A stretch of 64,000 bases of DNA from Staphylococcus intermedius NCTC 11048 (GTDB lineage: Bacteria; Bacillota; Bacilli; Staphylococcales; Staphylococcaceae), in NCBI RefSeq assembly GCF_002902385.1, contig NZ_PPQH01000040.1:135472-199471 (forward strand), read 5' to 3'. A program made the translations under genes and the position numbers. The first letter of the stretch is position 1, and every line of letters starts with the position of its first letter. The notes under the pieces were generated by a model, which saw only the letters and a program-made list of their open reading frames with translations, did no database searches and had not been told where the DNA came from. Shown here piece after piece: positions 19,268 through 31,696 of this stretch.

Positions 19268-21547
19268 GTGAAAAAAGTAAGTAGAATGATTACCTTTTTA
19301 TTACTCGTAGTACTCTTGTTTGCGGGCATGGGTACGACATATAAAAGTGTAGTCAACAATGTTAAGTTAGGACTTGACCTTCAAGGCGGATTTGAAGTTT
19401 TATATCAAGTTAATCCACTTGAAGAAGGTGACAAAATTGATAACACCGCAGTACAATCGACCGCTAAGACACTAGAGCGTCGTGTCAATGTTCTGGGGGT
19501 ATCAGAGCCTAAAATCCAAGTTGAAGATCAAAATCGTATCCGCGTTCAGCTTGCAGGGGTTCAAGACCAAAATCAAGCGCGTAAAATTTTGTCTTCACAA
19601 GCGAACTTAACCATTCGTGATGCAGATGACAAAGTGTTATTAACAGGTAAAGACCTTGTACAAGGTTCAGCCAAACAAGAATTTAAGCAAAATACGAATC
19701 AACCCGCTGTGACGTTTAAATTAAAAGACAGCGATAAGTTTAAAAAAGTAACAGAAGAAATTTCTAAAAAACAAGAAAATGTCATGGTTGTTTGGTTGGA
19801 CTTCGAAAAAGGCGACAGTTATGAAAAAGAAAAAACAAAAGAAGATCCAAAATATATTTCTGCCGCTTCTGTAAACCAACCGATTAATTCTACTAATGTT
19901 GAAATTTCAGGTGGTTTCCAAGGTGAAAAAGGAATTTCTGAAGCTAAACAAATTGCAGATTTATTAAATTCAGGGTCACTTCCTGTAGAATTAAAAGAAA
20001 TTTATTCAACATCAGTTGGTGCGCAATTTGGTCAAGACGCTTTAGATAAAACCATTTTTGCGTCTATGATTGGTATCGGCATTATTTTCTTATTTATGCT
20101 GTTATTCTATCGTTTACCAGGCGTTATTGCTGTCATTACATTAACGACGTACATCTATTTAACAATTGTTGCATTTAACTTCATTTCAGGTGTGCTGACA
20201 TTACCAGGTTTAGCTGCACTCGTTCTTGGGGTCGGTATGGCCGTCGATGCAAACATCATTATGTATGAACGTATCAAAGATGAAATACGTATTGGGCGAA
20301 CGTTAAAACAAGCCTATAAAAAAGCGAATAAGAGTTCATTTATTACTATTCTCGATGCCAACTTAACCACTGTGTTAGCAGCAGCTGTACTGTTCTTCTT
20401 CGGTGAAAGTTCAGTCAAAGGTTTCGCAACGATGTTATTACTTGCGATTCTCATGAGTTTCGTAACTGCTGTCTTCTTAACACGTATTTTATTATCATTA
20501 GTCGTACATTCAAACGTGTTCAAGAAAAAATTATGGTGGTTTGGTGTTAAAAAATCACAAATTCATGATATTAATGAAGGTTTAGACGTCCATGATTTAA
20601 GTACACCATATGACAAAGTAGACTTCATGAAATGGGCGAAACCGTTGTTTGCGTTGAGTGGTATAGTCATTTTAGCGGGTGTTATTATTCTAGCTATTTT
20701 CAAATTGAATTTAGGAATTGATTTCACAGCAGGTACACGTGTTGATATACAAAGTAATCAAAAATTAACTCAAGCACAAGTCGAAAAAACGATGGAATCC
20801 ATTGACCTTAAACCAAATCAATTGTCAATTGGTGGTACAAACAATGAAAATGCATCAATGCAATTTAAGCGTGACTTGAATAAAGATGAAATTGCAAAAG
20901 TGACGGAAACCCTAAAAGAAAAATATGGTAAAGAACCATCTGTCAACACTGTATCGCCAGTCATCGGACAAGAATTAGCGAAAAATGCGATGTTAGCAGT
21001 GCTGATTGCATCAATCGGTATGATTATTTATATTTCTTTACGCTTCGAATGGCGTATGGGTATATCCTCCATCATTTCACTGTTGCACGACGCCTTTATG
21101 ATTATTGCGGTGTTTAGTTTATTTAGATTAGAAGTTGACATTACATTCATTGCAGCGGTTCTGACGATTATTGGTTATTCGATCAATGATACAATTGTTA
21201 CGTTTGACCGAGTACGTGAAATGTTAACTAAAATCAAAGTGATTACGAAAGAAGAACAAATTGACTACATTGTGAATAGTTCCATTCGCCAAACATTGAC
21301 CCGCTCGATTAATACGGTGTTGACAGTTGTGATTGTTGTTGTTGCATTGCTCATTTTGGGTGCATCAAGCATATTCAACTTCTCACTTGCGCTACTTATC
21401 GGTCTTGTATCGGGTGTGTATTCATCCATTATTATTGCCGTGCCATTATGGGGCATGTTGAAAAAACGTGAATTACGTAAATCTCCGCATCACAAACTTG
21501 TGGTTTATAAGCGTAAACGTTCGAATGAAGAAAAAGTATTAGTTTAA
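19268..21547 (+). CDS. secDF: Protein translocase SecDF (fused SecD-SecF)
   Basis: Proton-driven RND-type membrane protein that assists Sec export. The 759-aa protein is a natural SecD-SecF fusion with two halves, each with a first helix, a large periplasm-like loop and five more helices. SecD part: about 8-425, with LGLDLQGGFE near 34 and VLGVGMAVDANIIMYERI near 320. SecF part: about 455-740, with LGIDFTAGTR and IGYSINDTIVTFDRVRE. The start is GTG, since the overlapping ATG at 19266 runs straight into TGA. Preceded by GAGGTG. Confidence 0.97.
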   Translation: MKKVSRMITFLLLVVLLFAGMGTTYKSVVNNVKLGLDLQGGFEVLYQVNPLEEGDKIDNTAVQSTAKTLERRVNVLGVSEPKIQVEDQNRIRVQLAGVQDQNQARKILSSQANLTIRDADDKVLLTGKDLVQGSAKQEFKQNTNQPAVTFKLKDSDKFKKVTEEISKKQENVMVVWLDFEKGDSYEKEKTKEDPKYISAASVNQPINSTNVEISGGFQGEKGISEAKQIADLLNSGSLPVELKEIYSTSVGAQFGQDALDKTIFASMIGIGIIFLFMLLFYRLPGVIAVITLTTYIYLTIVAFNFISGVLTLPGLAALVLGVGMAVDANIIMYERIKDEIRIGRTLKQAYKKANKSSFITILDANLTTVLAAAVLFFFGESSVKGFATMLLLAILMSFVTAVFLTRILLSLVVHSNVFKKKLWWFGVKKSQIHDINEGLDVHDLSTPYDKVDFMKWAKPLFALSGIVILAGVIILAIFKLNLGIDFTAGTRVDIQSNQKLTQAQVEKTMESIDLKPNQLSIGGTNNENASMQFKRDLNKDEIAKVTETLKEKYGKEPSVNTVSPVIGQELAKNAMLAVLIASIGMIIYISLRFEWRMGISSIISLLHDAFMIIAVFSLFRLEVDITFIAAVLTIIGYSINDTIVTFDRVREMLTKIKVITKEEQIDYIVNSSIRQTLTRSINTVLTVVIVVVALLILGASSIFNFSLALLIGLVSGVYSSIIIAVPLWGMLKKRELRKSPHHKLVVYKRKRSNEEKVLV

Positions 21548-21569
21548 TTCAATGCTTGCAACTTTAAAG

Positions 21570-21614
21570 GGAGACTAGGACCTGTGAAACGTCTTAGTCT
21601 CTCGTTCTTTTTAT
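21570..21614 (+). terminator. Terminator after secDF
   Basis: GAGACTAGGAC (21571-21581) pairs with GTCTTAGTCTC (21591-21601), with one wobble; T-rich tail. Confidence 0.85.
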
Positions 21615-21665
21615 TTAAGCGAAATTTCGATATAATACTGTGTGGAGAAAGTGGCGGTGAATGAT

Positions 21666-23951
21666 ATGATAAAATCTAAATTTCAATGGCAAACCGAAGC
21701 AAAGCGACAATCGATGGATGATACATTGGTTGAACAATATAATTTGACGCCTTTGATGCGCACAATTTTGGAAAGTAAAGGTTATACGGAATCAGCACAG
21801 CTCGCACAAATATTAGCAGCATCAAAAGAAAGTATGCATGACCCAAGTTTGATGAGCGATATGGATAAAGCCATCGAACGTATACATACAGCAATTCAAA
21901 ATCAAGAAAAAATATTAGTGTACGGGGATTATGATGCGGATGGTGTAACATCTACAACGATTATGGTTAAAACACTACAACAACTCGGTGCGATGGTAGG
22001 GTGGTACATTCCTAATCGTTTCACTGAAGGCTATGGTCCGAGCGCGCCTGCGTTTAGAAATGCGTATGATGAAGGGGTTGCCCTTATTATTACGGTAGAT
22101 AATGGCATACAAGGTCATGCAGAAATTGAAATGGTTCAAAACTTAGGTGTGGATGTCATTGTGACGGATCACCATGAGATTGGCGACACATTACCACCGG
22201 CTTATGCGATTGTCCATCCGATGCACACAGATTTTGAATACCCATTTCCGAATCTGTGCGGTGCTGGGGTTGCCCTTAAATTAGCACAAAGTTTGCTCGG
22301 CGATGTGCCAAACGTATTTTGGATTTATGCGATGATTGGTACAATTGCGGATCTTGTTTCTTTAACAGATGAAAATCGATACATTGTTAAACAGGGTCTG
22401 AAATTGTTAAATGAAAGTCCTCCTGTTTCAATTTCAGCCATTCTGAATCAAGCGCAATTCAATGATACAGTTACGGAAGAGACGATCGGTTTTATTATTG
22501 GACCAAGACTAAATGCAGTAGGCCGTTTAGACGATGCCTCGCTTGCAGCAGAGTTACTCATGACAGATGATGAAGATGAAGCGCTCTTTTTAGCCGAACA
22601 AGTTGAGCATTTTAATGTAGAACGAAAAGAAATTGTCCAAACCATTGTTGAAGAAGCGATGATCATGGCAGAAGCTGCAGTTGAAGCGGGAGAACATTTT
22701 CTAGTTCTTGCAAAAGAAGACTGGCATGAAGGTGTCCTCGGTATCGTCGCATCAAGAATTGTCGAAACGTTCCATTTGCCGACAATGATATTAAATATTG
22801 ATCACGAACAGCAACATGCGAAAGGGTCTTCACGAAGTATTACCCAAGTGTCCATGTTTGAAGCGTTATCTTCACAACAATCGATTATTTCTAAATTCGG
22901 TGGACATCACATGGCAGCAGGCTTAACTTTACCGATTGATCAGGTGACTGCCTTACGTGATGGGTTAAACGAGTGGATGGCGACACATAATGATACGACT
23001 CAATTGCAACCGATTCAAAAAGTAGATGTCACAGTCGATGTTGGCCATATTACGGTAGAACAGATTCAATCTATTGAGCGACTTCGACCGTTTGGTACAG
23101 ACTTTAAGCGACCGATTATTCAAGTGAATGGTTTGACAGTTCAACAAAGTAAAGGCATTGGTCAACAACAAGCGCATTTGAAGATGACCTTTGTCGAACA
23201 AAATTTACAAGCATTATTTTGGAATCAAGGTGCGCTGTCAAGTGAACTTATGCCAAATCAACATGTCGATGTGACGGGGGAACTTCAGATCAATGAATGG
23301 AACGGTAATCGGACGGCTCAAATGGTTTTAACCGATATGAAGAGTAATGAGCTTCAAATTTTAGATTATCGTAGTAAAAATAAACGTTTGCCTGTATTTG
23401 AAGATAATCAACAAGTCTGTTACTTAATTCATCCGAACCAAGATAAGACGTCACCACATGAATATTATTACGGAGAGTATATTCCACAACAATATGACAA
23501 ATGTGTGATGCGTGATTTACCATTAACGATGGATGATATCAAGCTATCTTGTCATTATTTAAATACTTCTCAAATATATCTCGTATTTCAGCATCAACAC
23601 TCGATATATTTTGAAGGGTTACCACAGCCCGCAGATTTTAAAAATTGTTATAAAGCATTGTATCAAAAAGGACAAACCGATTTACAAAAAGATGGGGTTG
23701 CATTAAGTCAGTATATTAATGTTAAGCCAACAATGCTCAAATTTATTTTAAAAGTTTTTCTTGACCTTGGAATCATTCGTCAAAAAGATGGTATAATCGA
23801 GATTGTGCATTCTACAGATAAACAACCGATTACCTCTAGCCGAGTTTATCAAGCACGTTTGCAGCGGATTGAGGTAGAAAAACAGTTACTTTATGAAGAA
23901 TTTGGTACCATTAAGTCTTGGATAGAAAATGAATTGGCACGGAATGAATGA
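21666..23951 (+). CDS. recJ: Single-stranded-DNA exonuclease RecJ
   Basis: DHH-family 5'-3' ssDNA exonuclease for recombination and repair. 761 aa, as in S. aureus. [12 protein letters not shown] (metal-binding) is near residue 84 and TDHHEIG near 168; DHHA1 has GGHHMAAG near 420. An OB fold and a longer C-terminal Firmicutes domain follow. The ATG at 21666 gives the family start MIKSKFQW; an in-frame GTG at 21642 is less likely. TATAAT at 21631-21636 may be its -10. apt follows 11 bases after the stop. Confidence 0.96.
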   Translation: MIKSKFQWQTEAKRQSMDDTLVEQYNLTPLMRTILESKGYTESAQLAQILAASKESMHDPSLMSDMDKAIERIHTAIQNQEKILVYGDYDADGVTSTTIMVKTLQQLGAMVGWYIPNRFTEGYGPSAPAFRNAYDEGVALIITVDNGIQGHAEIEMVQNLGVDVIVTDHHEIGDTLPPAYAIVHPMHTDFEYPFPNLCGAGVALKLAQSLLGDVPNVFWIYAMIGTIADLVSLTDENRYIVKQGLKLLNESPPVSISAILNQAQFNDTVTEETIGFIIGPRLNAVGRLDDASLAAELLMTDDEDEALFLAEQVEHFNVERKEIVQTIVEEAMIMAEAAVEAGEHFLVLAKEDWHEGVLGIVASRIVETFHLPTMILNIDHEQQHAKGSSRSITQVSMFEALSSQQSIISKFGGHHMAAGLTLPIDQVTALRDGLNEWMATHNDTTQLQPIQKVDVTVDVGHITVEQIQSIERLRPFGTDFKRPIIQVNGLTVQQSKGIGQQQAHLKMTFVEQNLQALFWNQGALSSELMPNQHVDVTGELQINEWNGNRTAQMVLTDMKSNELQILDYRSKNKRLPVFEDNQQVCYLIHPNQDKTSPHEYYYGEYIPQQYDKCVMRDLPLTMDDIKLSCHYLNTSQIYLVFQHQHSIYFEGLPQPADFKNCYKALYQKGQTDLQKDGVALSQYINVKPTMLKFILKVFLDLGIIRQKDGIIEIVHSTDKQPITSSRVYQARLQRIEVEKQLLYEEFGTIKSWIENELARNE

Positions 23952-23962
23952 GGAGGATTTTA

Positions 23963-24481
23963 ATGGATTTAAAACAATATGTATCAGAAGTGAAAGATTG
24001 GCCAAAAGCAGGGGTTAATTTTAAAGATATTACAACAATTATGGATAATGGTGAAGCTTACGGTTACGCAACAGATCAAATCGTTAAGTTTGCGAAAGAG
24101 AAAAATGTAGATATCATCGTTGGACCAGAAGCACGTGGTTTTATTATCGGTTGCCCTGTTGCGTATGCGATGGGGATTGGATTTGCACCAGTGCGTAAAG
24201 AAGGTAAATTACCACGCGAAGTCATCCGTTATGAATATGATTTAGAATATGGCAGCAATGTTTTAACGATGCATGCAGATGCGATTAAGCCTGGCCAACG
24301 TGTATTAATTACTGATGATTTATTAGCTACAGGCGGCACAATTGAAGCGGCGATCCATCTTGTTGAAAAACAGGGGGGGATTGTAGCTGGGATTGCATTT
24401 ATTATTGAGCTTGCATATTTAAATGGTATGGATAAAATTAAAGATTATGACGTGATGTGCTTAATTAAATATGAAGAATAG
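23963..24481 (+). CDS. apt: Adenine phosphoribosyltransferase
   Basis: Salvages adenine to AMP with PRPP. 172 aa, exactly the usual length. The PRPP loop [13 protein letters not shown] lies near residues 119-131, and GPEARGF near 60. The ATG at 23963 is preceded by GAGGAGG; an upstream in-frame ATG overlapping recJ is rejected. A terminator separates it from rel. Confidence 0.98.
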   Translation: MDLKQYVSEVKDWPKAGVNFKDITTIMDNGEAYGYATDQIVKFAKEKNVDIIVGPEARGFIIGCPVAYAMGIGFAPVRKEGKLPREVIRYEYDLEYGSNVLTMHADAIKPGQRVLITDDLLATGGTIEAAIHLVEKQGGIVAGIAFIIELAYLNGMDKIKDYDVMCLIKYEE

Positions 24482-24504
24482 TCAGTGTTTATTCTAATAT
24501 GAGG

Positions 24505-24541
24505 AAACAACTTCATACAATCATGTGTGAGGTTGTTTTTT
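24505..24541 (+). terminator. Terminator after apt
   Basis: AACAACTTCATACA (24506-24519) pairs with TGTGTGAGGTTGTT (24524-24537) through two wobbles, followed by a T-run. Confidence 0.88.
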
Positions 24542-24646
24542 ATGATCATAAAGGTATCAATGAGCCTTTTTAATCACTTTCTATGTCAAAAATGAAGTAT
24601 ATTTAATAAATTACGCCGTTTCTCTGAATTATGCGTTATGATTCGG

Positions 24647-24675
24647 TTCAATTATTTCAATTCATGTAGTATGAT
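24647..24675 (+). promoter_or_regulatory. Promoter of rel
   Basis: TTCAAT (24647-24652), a 17-base spacer and TATGAT (24670-24675), 33 bases before the start codon. Confidence 0.55.
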
Positions 24676-24707
24676 AGTATTATTATTGATAACGTGGGGG
24701 TGACCAT

Positions 24708-26897
24708 ATGAATAACGAATATCCATATAGTGTTGACGAAGTTTTACATAAAGCGAAACAATATTTAGATAAAGAGCAGTATGAATACGTGCTTAAAAGT
24801 TATCATATCGCTTATAAGGCACACGAAGGACAATTTCGTAAAAACGGTTTACCATATATTATGCACCCCATCCAAGTCGCAGGTATCCTAACAGAAATGC
24901 ATCTTGATGGGCCTACGATTGTTGCTGGTTTTTTACATGATGTGATTGAAGATACACCTTATACATTTGATGACGTCGCAGAAATGTTTAACGTAGAAAT
25001 TGCAACGATTGTAGATGGTGTAACCAAATTGAAAAAGGTGAAATACCGTTCTAAAGAAGAGCAACAAGCTGAAAATCATAGAAAATTATTTATTGCCATC
25101 GCTAAAGATGTCCGTGTTATTTTAGTGAAATTGGCAGACCGTTTACATAATATGCGAACATTGCGTGCGATGCCTCGTGAAAAGCAAATTCGCATTTCTA
25201 AAGAAACATTAGAAATTTATGCACCATTAGCACATCGTCTAGGGATTAATACGATTAAATGGGAGCTTGAAGATATTGCTTTAAGATATATCGACAATGT
25301 ACAATATTTCAGAATCGTTAATCTCATGAAGAAAAAGCGAAGTGAACGTGAGGCCTATATTGAGAATGCAATTGAAAATATTCGTAAAGAAATGGATATT
25401 ATGGATATTGAAGGCGAAATCAATGGTCGACCGAAACATATTTACAGTATTTACCGTAAAATGATGAAACAAAAAAAGCAATTCGATCAAATTTTTGATT
25501 TACTTGCTGTGAGGGTTATTGTTCATTCGATTAAAGATTGCTATGCCGTCTTAGGGTTAGTGCATACTTTATGGAAACCGATGCCAGGTCGTTTTAAAGA
25601 TTATATTGCGATGCCAAAGCAAAACATGTATCAATCACTACATACGTCAGTAGTAGGTCCAAATGGTGATCCCCTTGAGATTCAAATTCGTACATTTGAG
25701 ATGCATGAAATTGCTGAACATGGTGTCGCTGCACACTGGGCATACAAAGAAGGCAAACAAGTTGATAAAGATAATGAAAACTATAATAAAAAGCTAAACT
25801 GGCTAAAAGATATCGCAGAAACGGATCACACGTCTTCAGATGCACAAGAATTTATCGAGTCAATGAAGTTCGACTTACAAAGTGATAAAGTGTATGCATT
25901 CACCCCGGCGAGTGATGTCATTGAGTTACCGTATGGCGCAGTGCCAATTGATTTTGCGTATGCCATTCATAGTGAAGTCGGTAATAAAATGATTGGTGCA
26001 AAAGTCAATGGCAAAATTGTACCGATTGATTATGTGTTGCAAACGGGAGATATTGTCGAAATTCGAACGAGTAAACATTCATATGGTCCAAGCCGTGATT
26101 GGTTGAAAATTGTTCGTTCTTCGAGTGCGAAAAGTAAAATTAAAAGCTTCTTCAAAAAGCAAGATCGTTCATCTAATATAGAAAAAGGTAAGTTTATGGT
26201 CGAAGCAGAATTGAAAGAACAAGGTTTCAGACCAGAAGAATTATTGACTGAAAAAAATATAAAAATCGTGAATGATAAATACAATTTTGCGAATGAAGAT
26301 GATTTATATGCTTCAGTTGGATTTGGTGGTGTTACAGCACTACAAATTGTCAATAAATTGTCTGAGCGATTACGTATTGAAAATAAACAAAAAGCATTGA
26401 ATCAAGCACAAGAAGTGACAAAAGCAGCACCAATTAAAGATTCGATTACAACAGATTCAGGTGTTTATGTGGCGGGACTAGACAATGTACTCATTAAATT
26501 GTCTAAATGTTGTAACCCGATTCCTGGTGACCGTATTGTCGGTTATATTACAAAAGGGCATGGTATTAAAGTTCACCGTACAGATTGCCCGAATATTAAA
26601 AATGAAAATGAACGTTTAATCGATGTCGAATGGGTGAAATCTAAAGATGCGTCACAAAAATATCAAGTTGATTTAGAAGTGACGGCATACGATCGCAACG
26701 GTTTACTCAATGAAGTACTTCAAGCTGTGAATAGTACTTCAAGTCAATTGATTAAAGTCGCTGGCAAATCAGACGTTGATAGAAATGCTGTCATTAATTT
26801 AAGTATTATGGTAAAAAATGTACATGAAGTTTATAAAGTTGCAGATAAAATCAAACAACTCGGGGACATTTATACAGTGACACGAGTTTGGAATTAG
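24708..26897 (+). CDS. rel: Bifunctional (p)ppGpp synthetase/hydrolase Rel
   Basis: Long RelA/SpoT homologue, 729 aa, controlling the stringent response. Order: HD hydrolase domain (about 27-180; [19 protein letters not shown]), synthetase domain (about 235-345; [19 protein letters not shown]), TGS (about 390-450; [14 protein letters not shown]), a zinc-finger-like helical region ([10 protein letters not shown]) and C-terminal ACT (about 655-729). Both catalytic domains look complete. It has its own promoter and is followed closely by dtd. Confidence 0.98.
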   Translation: MNNEYPYSVDEVLHKAKQYLDKEQYEYVLKSYHIAYKAHEGQFRKNGLPYIMHPIQVAGILTEMHLDGPTIVAGFLHDVIEDTPYTFDDVAEMFNVEIATIVDGVTKLKKVKYRSKEEQQAENHRKLFIAIAKDVRVILVKLADRLHNMRTLRAMPREKQIRISKETLEIYAPLAHRLGINTIKWELEDIALRYIDNVQYFRIVNLMKKKRSEREAYIENAIENIRKEMDIMDIEGEINGRPKHIYSIYRKMMKQKKQFDQIFDLLAVRVIVHSIKDCYAVLGLVHTLWKPMPGRFKDYIAMPKQNMYQSLHTSVVGPNGDPLEIQIRTFEMHEIAEHGVAAHWAYKEGKQVDKDNENYNKKLNWLKDIAETDHTSSDAQEFIESMKFDLQSDKVYAFTPASDVIELPYGAVPIDFAYAIHSEVGNKMIGAKVNGKIVPIDYVLQTGDIVEIRTSKHSYGPSRDWLKIVRSSSAKSKIKSFFKKQDRSSNIEKGKFMVEAELKEQGFRPEELLTEKNIKIVNDKYNFANEDDLYASVGFGGVTALQIVNKLSERLRIENKQKALNQAQEVTKAAPIKDSITTDSGVYVAGLDNVLIKLSKCCNPIPGDRIVGYITKGHGIKVHRTDCPNIKNENERLIDVEWVKSKDASQKYQVDLEVTAYDRNGLLNEVLQAVNSTSSQLIKVAGKSDVDRNAVINLSIMVKNVHEVYKVADKIKQLGDIYTVTRVWN

Positions 26898-26909
26898 GAG
26901 TGCATAAAG

Positions 26910-27362
26910 ATGAAAATCGTTGTACAAAGAGTTCGATCTGCAAGTGTTAAGAATCATCAAATAGAGCGCACAATACAACAAGGATTTTGTCTACTCGTTG
27001 GTATTGGTGAAGGAGACACACAAGCAGACGCAGAAGTGTTAGCGAAAAAAATCGCAAACGCAAGAATTTTTGAAGATGAAAACGAAAAACTTAACTTAAA
27101 TATTCAACAAATGAAAGGCGAGATTTTATCTATTTCGCAATTTACATTGTATGCGGATGTGAGAAAAGGCAATCGCCCAGGCTTTACGAAAGCGATGGCA
27201 CCTGATCAAGCAAATGAACTGTATGAATATTTTAATGATCAGTTACGTGCATTCCAAATTCCAGTTGAAACAGGTGAATTTGGAACCGATATGCTTGTCA
27301 ATATTCAAAATGATGGACCTGTGACGATGATTTATGAGAGTGTAGATGGCAAAGTCGTATGA
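26910..27362 (+). CDS. dtd: D-aminoacyl-tRNA deacylase
   Basis: Removes wrongly charged D-amino acids (and glycine from tRNA-Ala) from tRNA. 150 aa. Family motifs SQFTLYAD (about 76-83) and the cis-Pro-containing NDGPVTMI (about 136-143) are intact. It overlaps lytH by four bases (ATGA) and follows rel by 12, a Firmicutes order. Confidence 0.97.
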   Translation: MKIVVQRVRSASVKNHQIERTIQQGFCLLVGIGEGDTQADAEVLAKKIANARIFEDENEKLNLNIQQMKGEILSISQFTLYADVRKGNRPGFTKAMAPDQANELYEYFNDQLRAFQIPVETGEFGTDMLVNIQNDGPVTMIYESVDGKVV

Positions 27363-28234
27363 AAAAGGGTGATCAATGGTTAAAACAAAAGCGCATCCAC
27401 CCACAACGCTTTTATGGCACATGCTTAGTGATCGCAATCATTGGTATTCTTGTCGTGTCGTATTTTGTGTTAAGACATAGTGATGATGATCATATCAATT
27501 TAATTGAGGACGCGGAAATTCGAACTGGTCCGAATGCGGGTTATCCTGTACTTTATCAGGTGCATAAAGGTGATGAATTTCAACAAATTGGCAAACAAGG
27601 TAAATGGATACAGGTGCGATCGGCGAATGGCAAGCAAAAGGGATGGATTGCTGGCTGGCATACGAATCTCGATATCCCTGAAGATGTGAATCCACATGCA
27701 AATCCTTTGAAAAATAAAACGATTGTCCTCGATCCTGGTCATGGTGGTGGCGATCAAGGGGCTTCAAGTCGACAAGGTGATAAAATTTTAGAAAAAGATA
27801 TCACTTTGAAAACAGGATTAGAATTAAAGACATTACTTGAGAAAAAGGGTGCGAACGTGAAAATGACGCGTTCAACCGATGAATATGTCAAATTAAAAGA
27901 CCGTAATCTCAAAGGCGATGCTTTTATCAGTATTCATAACGATGCTTTGGAAACGCCGAATGCCAATGGTGCAACTGTCTATTGGTTTCATGAACAACAA
28001 GAAGGACTCGCTCAAACGTTAAATGCTAGCATACAAAAGAAAGCGATGTTATCGAATAGAGGCACGAGACAAGAGAATTATCAAGTTTTACGGCAGACGG
28101 AAATGCCTGCTGTATTGCTTGAATTAGGCTACATTAGTAATCCGACTGACACTGTCATGATGAAGGATGAAAACCATCGTCAAATCGTTGAACAAGCGAT
28201 TGTCGACGGATTAGAAAGTTATTTTTTAAGTTAA
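27359..28234 (+). CDS. lytH: LytH-type N-acetylmuramoyl-L-alanine amidase
   Basis: Membrane-anchored peptidoglycan amidase of 291 aa, the same length I recall for S. aureus LytH, which trims uncrosslinked glycan strands together with the polytopic protein ActH. Membrane helix at 19-38, bacterial SH3 at about 46-105, Amidase_3 at about 120-290. Zinc/catalytic residues are H128 (DPGHGGGD), E145, H193 (SIHNDA) and the late glutamate in LLELGYISN, so the enzyme should be active. No actH gene is nearby. Confidence 0.93.
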   Translation: MKKGDQWLKQKRIHPQRFYGTCLVIAIIGILVVSYFVLRHSDDDHINLIEDAEIRTGPNAGYPVLYQVHKGDEFQQIGKQGKWIQVRSANGKQKGWIAGWHTNLDIPEDVNPHANPLKNKTIVLDPGHGGGDQGASSRQGDKILEKDITLKTGLELKTLLEKKGANVKMTRSTDEYVKLKDRNLKGDAFISIHNDALETPNANGATVYWFHEQQEGLAQTLNASIQKKAMLSNRGTRQENYQVLRQTEMPAVLLELGYISNPTDTVMMKDENHRQIVEQAIVDGLESYFLS

Positions 28235-28238
28235 TGTC

Positions 28239-28267
28239 TTGAAACTGATTTAAAAAACAGTTATGAT
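28239..28267 (+). promoter_or_regulatory. Promoter of the hisS-aspS leader
   Basis: TTGAAA (28239-28244), a 17-base spacer and TATGAT (28262-28267), right after the lytH stop. Confidence 0.7.
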
Positions 28268-28273
28268 TAATGA

Positions 28274-28543
28274 TGAATTTTATATTTAACACCGTTTGTA
28301 TTCTTGAATGAACTAAGCATTAATCGATGTATGAAGAGAGTTTATCCACCGGCTGAAAGATAGACCTTCGCGCTTAGTGAAATGAACACAAGGAAAGGTA
28401 CTTTATGAGAGTAAAGTCGTGTCGCTCGCGTTAAGAGCCTAGAGTGAAGAACTATCTGTATAGGATTGTTCTTAATTAGGGTGGCAACACGGCAAAATAA
28501 AGTACGTCCCTTGTATGTTTAATGCATACAGGGGTCTTTTTTT
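28274..28543 (+). ncRNA. T-box riboswitch of hisS-aspS
   Basis: Leader with T-box core AGGGTGGCAACACGG (28478-28492). It is preceded by a Stem III (AGAAC...GTTCT around 28447-28475) and followed by a terminator, GTCCCTTGTATG (28506-28517) with GCATACAGGGGTC (28524-28536), and Ts. A GAACACA at 28384-28390 contains CAC (His), but its register differs by one base from the alaS and valS leaders of this window. GAAAGATA at 28354 offers GAT (Asp). The specifier is therefore not settled. Confidence 0.88.
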
Positions 28544-28594
28544 ATCCAAACAAATGGCTGAAGTTAAGCATAGAGAAGAAAAGGAGCGATAAAG

Positions 28595-29866
28595 ATGATT
28601 CACATTCCACGTGGCACGCAAGATATTTTACCTGAAGAAACATCGAAATGGCGTTATATTGAAGCGAAATTGCACAAATTGATGGAAGTTTATAATTATC
28701 AAGAAATTAGAACCCCAATTTTTGAAAGTACGGATTTATTTGCACGCGGTGTAGGTGATTCTACAGATGTTGTGCAAAAAGAAATGTACACGTTTAAAGA
28801 TAAAGGTGACCGTAGTATTACATTACGTCCTGAGGGGACAGCTGCGGTAGTCCGTAGTTATATTGAAAACAAAATGCAAGGTTTACCGAATCAACCTGTA
28901 AAATTGTATTATAACGGACCAATGTTTCGTTATGAAAGAAAACAAAAAGGGCGCTATCGTCAATTTAATCAATTCGGTGTAGAAGCGATCGGTGCAGAAA
29001 ATCCGAGTATGGACGCTGAAGTGCTTGCAATGGTGATGCACATTTACCAATCATTCGGGTTGAAAAAATTGAAATTAGTCATCAATAGTGTGGGTGATGC
29101 TGAGTCACGTGTAGACTATCAAAATGCATTACGTGAACACTTCCAACCAGTCATTCATAACTACTGTAAAGACTGTCAACAACGTATTAAAACGAATCCA
29201 ATGCGTATTTTAGATTGTAAAGTGGACCGTCATCAGCCAGAAATTAAAACAGCACCGTCGATTACAGACTTTTTAAATGACTACTCAAAAGCATATTTTG
29301 AAGCGGTGAAGTCGCATTTAGATCGACTTGGCATTCCATATGAGGTGGATCCAAACTTAGTAAGAGGTTTAGATTACTACACACATACGGCGTTTGAATT
29401 AATGATGGATAATGAAGCATATGATGGCGCCATTACAACGTTATGTGGTGGGGGACGATATAATGGTCTCTTAGAATTATTAGATGGTCCGAGTGAAACA
29501 GGTATTGGGTTTGCATTAAGCATTGAAAGATTATTACTCGCTTTAGAAGAAGAAGGTATTGAATTCCCACAAACCGAGCATATTGATTTGTTTGTAGCAA
29601 CGATGGGAGAAAAAGCGGATGACTTTGCAGTGACACTCCTGAATCAACTCAGACATGCTGGCGTTTCGGTGGACAAAGATTACCTATCTCGCAAGTTAAA
29701 AGGTCAAATGAAACAAGCTGATCGACTTAATTCAACTTATACTATTGTCATTGGAGATCAAGAACTTGAAGCTGGAGAAGTGGCTGTGAAGCATATGGCG
29801 ACGGGTGAAACTCAAACAATGAAATTTGAAGAAATAGAAAGTTATATTCATGGAGGTAAAGAATAA
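28595..29866 (+). CDS. hisS: Histidyl-tRNA synthetase
   Basis: Class II synthetase, 423 aa. Starts [10 protein letters not shown]; motif 2 is [17 protein letters not shown], the histidine-specific stretch is [13 protein letters not shown], and motif 3 is [11 protein letters not shown]. The C-terminal anticodon-binding domain is present. The ATG follows AAGGAG. Its stop overlaps the aspS start by one base. Controlled by the upstream T-box. Confidence 0.98.
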   Translation: MIHIPRGTQDILPEETSKWRYIEAKLHKLMEVYNYQEIRTPIFESTDLFARGVGDSTDVVQKEMYTFKDKGDRSITLRPEGTAAVVRSYIENKMQGLPNQPVKLYYNGPMFRYERKQKGRYRQFNQFGVEAIGAENPSMDAEVLAMVMHIYQSFGLKKLKLVINSVGDAESRVDYQNALREHFQPVIHNYCKDCQQRIKTNPMRILDCKVDRHQPEIKTAPSITDFLNDYSKAYFEAVKSHLDRLGIPYEVDPNLVRGLDYYTHTAFELMMDNEAYDGAITTLCGGGRYNGLLELLDGPSETGIGFALSIERLLLALEEEGIEFPQTEHIDLFVATMGEKADDFAVTLLNQLRHAGVSVDKDYLSRKLKGQMKQADRLNSTYTIVIGDQELEAGEVAVKHMATGETQTMKFEEIESYIHGGKE

Positions 29867-31632
29867 TGGCAAAGCGAACGACTTACTGTGGTTTAGTGAC
29901 AGAAGCATTATTAGGACAAGAAATTACACTTAAAGGATGGGTACACAATCGCCGTGATTTAGGTGGCCTAATCTTTGTAGACGTCAGAGATAGAGAAGGT
30001 TATGTACAAGTCGTTTTCAATCCTGACTTTTCAAAAGAAGCGCTTGAAGTAGCTGAACGTATTCGCTCTGAATATGTCGTTGAAATTACAGGTACAGTAA
30101 CTAAAAGAGATGATGAAACAATCAACCCTAAAATTAAAACTGGGCAAGTAGAAGTCCAAGCGAAATCTATTGAAATTATTAATCAATCTGAAACACCACC
30201 GTTTTCAATTAATGAAGAAAACTTAAATGTGGATGAAAATATTCGATTGAAATATCGTTACCTCGATTTACGTCGTGAAAAATTAGCGCAAACATTTAAA
30301 ATGCGTCACCAGATTACACGTTCAATTCGTCAATTTTTAGATGGAGACGGTTTCTATGATGTTGAAACGCCTGTTTTAACGAAATCTACGCCAGAGGGTG
30401 CACGTGATTACCTTGTGCCTTCACGTGTACATGACGGGGAATTTTATGCATTACCACAATCACCTCAATTGTTTAAACAACTTTTAATGATCAGTGGTTT
30501 TGATAAATATTACCAAATTGTCAAATGTTTCCGTGACGAAGACTTACGTGCTGACCGTCAACCTGAATTTACACAAATCGATATTGAGATGAGCTTTGTA
30601 GAACAAGAAGATGTCATCCAATTAGGTGAAGCGATGGTCAAAAAAGTACTTGCGGATGTCAAAGGTATCGAAATGACAGCTGCATTTCCACGTATGACAT
30701 ATGCTGAAGCGATGTCACGTTATGGTACGGATAAACCGGATACACGTTTTGGTATGGAATTGTTAGATGTATCTGAACTCGGTCAAATCATGGACTTCAA
30801 AGTATTCAAGGGCGCAGTAGAAAATGGCGGTCAAGTGAAGGCACTTGTTGTTGAAGGGGCAGCATCAGATTATACACGTAAAGATATTGATGGTTTAACT
30901 GAATTTGTGAACATTTATGGGGCGAAAGGTTTAGCTTGGGTCAAAGTGGTAGAAGACGGCTTGAATGGTCCAATTGCACGTTTCTTTGAAGAAGATCACG
31001 TCGCTCAATTACAAGCATTAACAGGTGCTAAACCGGGAGATCTCGTCTTATTTGTCGCTGATTCTAAAGATGTTGTGGCACAAAGTTTAGGTGCACTTCG
31101 TAACAAGCTTGGAAAAGAACGTGGACTTATCGATCCAGAACAATATAACTTCCTATGGGTGACAGATTGGCCGTTACTTGAATATGATGAAGAAGCGCGT
31201 CGTTACGTTGCAGCACACCATCCATTTACATCACCTAAAGTAGAAGATATTGATTTATTAGAAACTGCGCCTGAACAAGCACAAGCACAAGCTTACGACC
31301 TTGTATTAAATGGTTTCGAATTAGGTGGCGGATCAATTCGTATCCATGATGGTGAATTGCAACAACGTATGTTTAAAGCATTAGGATTCTCAGACGAAGC
31401 CGCACAAGAACAGTTTGGTTTCTTATTAGATGCGTTTAAATACGGGGCACCACCACATGGCGGTATCGCTTTAGGTTTAGACCGCTTCGTCATGATCTTA
31501 AGTGGCCGTACGAACTTACGTGACACAATTGCTTTCCCTAAAACAGCATCTGCGACAGATTTAATGACAGATGCACCAAGCCCAGTATCTGAAAGACAAT
31601 TAGACGAATTATCTTTACGCATTAAACATTAA
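29866..31632 (+). CDS. aspS: Aspartyl-tRNA synthetase
   Basis: Class II synthetase of 588 aa, the bacterial type with an N-terminal OB anticodon-binding domain ([13 protein letters not shown]), a catalytic core (motif 2 [16 protein letters not shown]), an inserted GAD domain (about 290-420) and motif 3 [13 protein letters not shown]. Starts in the hisS stop codon. In bacteria without separate amide synthetases this enzyme may also charge tRNA-Asn; that cannot be decided here. Confidence 0.98.
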   Translation: MAKRTTYCGLVTEALLGQEITLKGWVHNRRDLGGLIFVDVRDREGYVQVVFNPDFSKEALEVAERIRSEYVVEITGTVTKRDDETINPKIKTGQVEVQAKSIEIINQSETPPFSINEENLNVDENIRLKYRYLDLRREKLAQTFKMRHQITRSIRQFLDGDGFYDVETPVLTKSTPEGARDYLVPSRVHDGEFYALPQSPQLFKQLLMISGFDKYYQIVKCFRDEDLRADRQPEFTQIDIEMSFVEQEDVIQLGEAMVKKVLADVKGIEMTAAFPRMTYAEAMSRYGTDKPDTRFGMELLDVSELGQIMDFKVFKGAVENGGQVKALVVEGAASDYTRKDIDGLTEFVNIYGAKGLAWVKVVEDGLNGPIARFFEEDHVAQLQALTGAKPGDLVLFVADSKDVVAQSLGALRNKLGKERGLIDPEQYNFLWVTDWPLLEYDEEARRYVAAHHPFTSPKVEDIDLLETAPEQAQAQAYDLVLNGFELGGGSIRIHDGELQQRMFKALGFSDEAAQEQFGFLLDAFKYGAPPHGGIALGLDRFVMILSGRTNLRDTIAFPKTASATDLMTDAPSPVSERQLDELSLRIKH

Positions 31633-31662
31633 TTTAAATACAGCATGCGCAAAACATTTTTC

Positions 31663-31690
31663 TTGAATAATCAATAAAGTATGATATGAT
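31663..31690 (+). promoter_or_regulatory. Promoter of 6S RNA
   Basis: TTGAAT (31663-31668), a 16-base spacer and TATGAT (31685-31690). Transcription would begin near 31697. Confidence 0.7.
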
Positions 31691-31696
31691 TAATTC

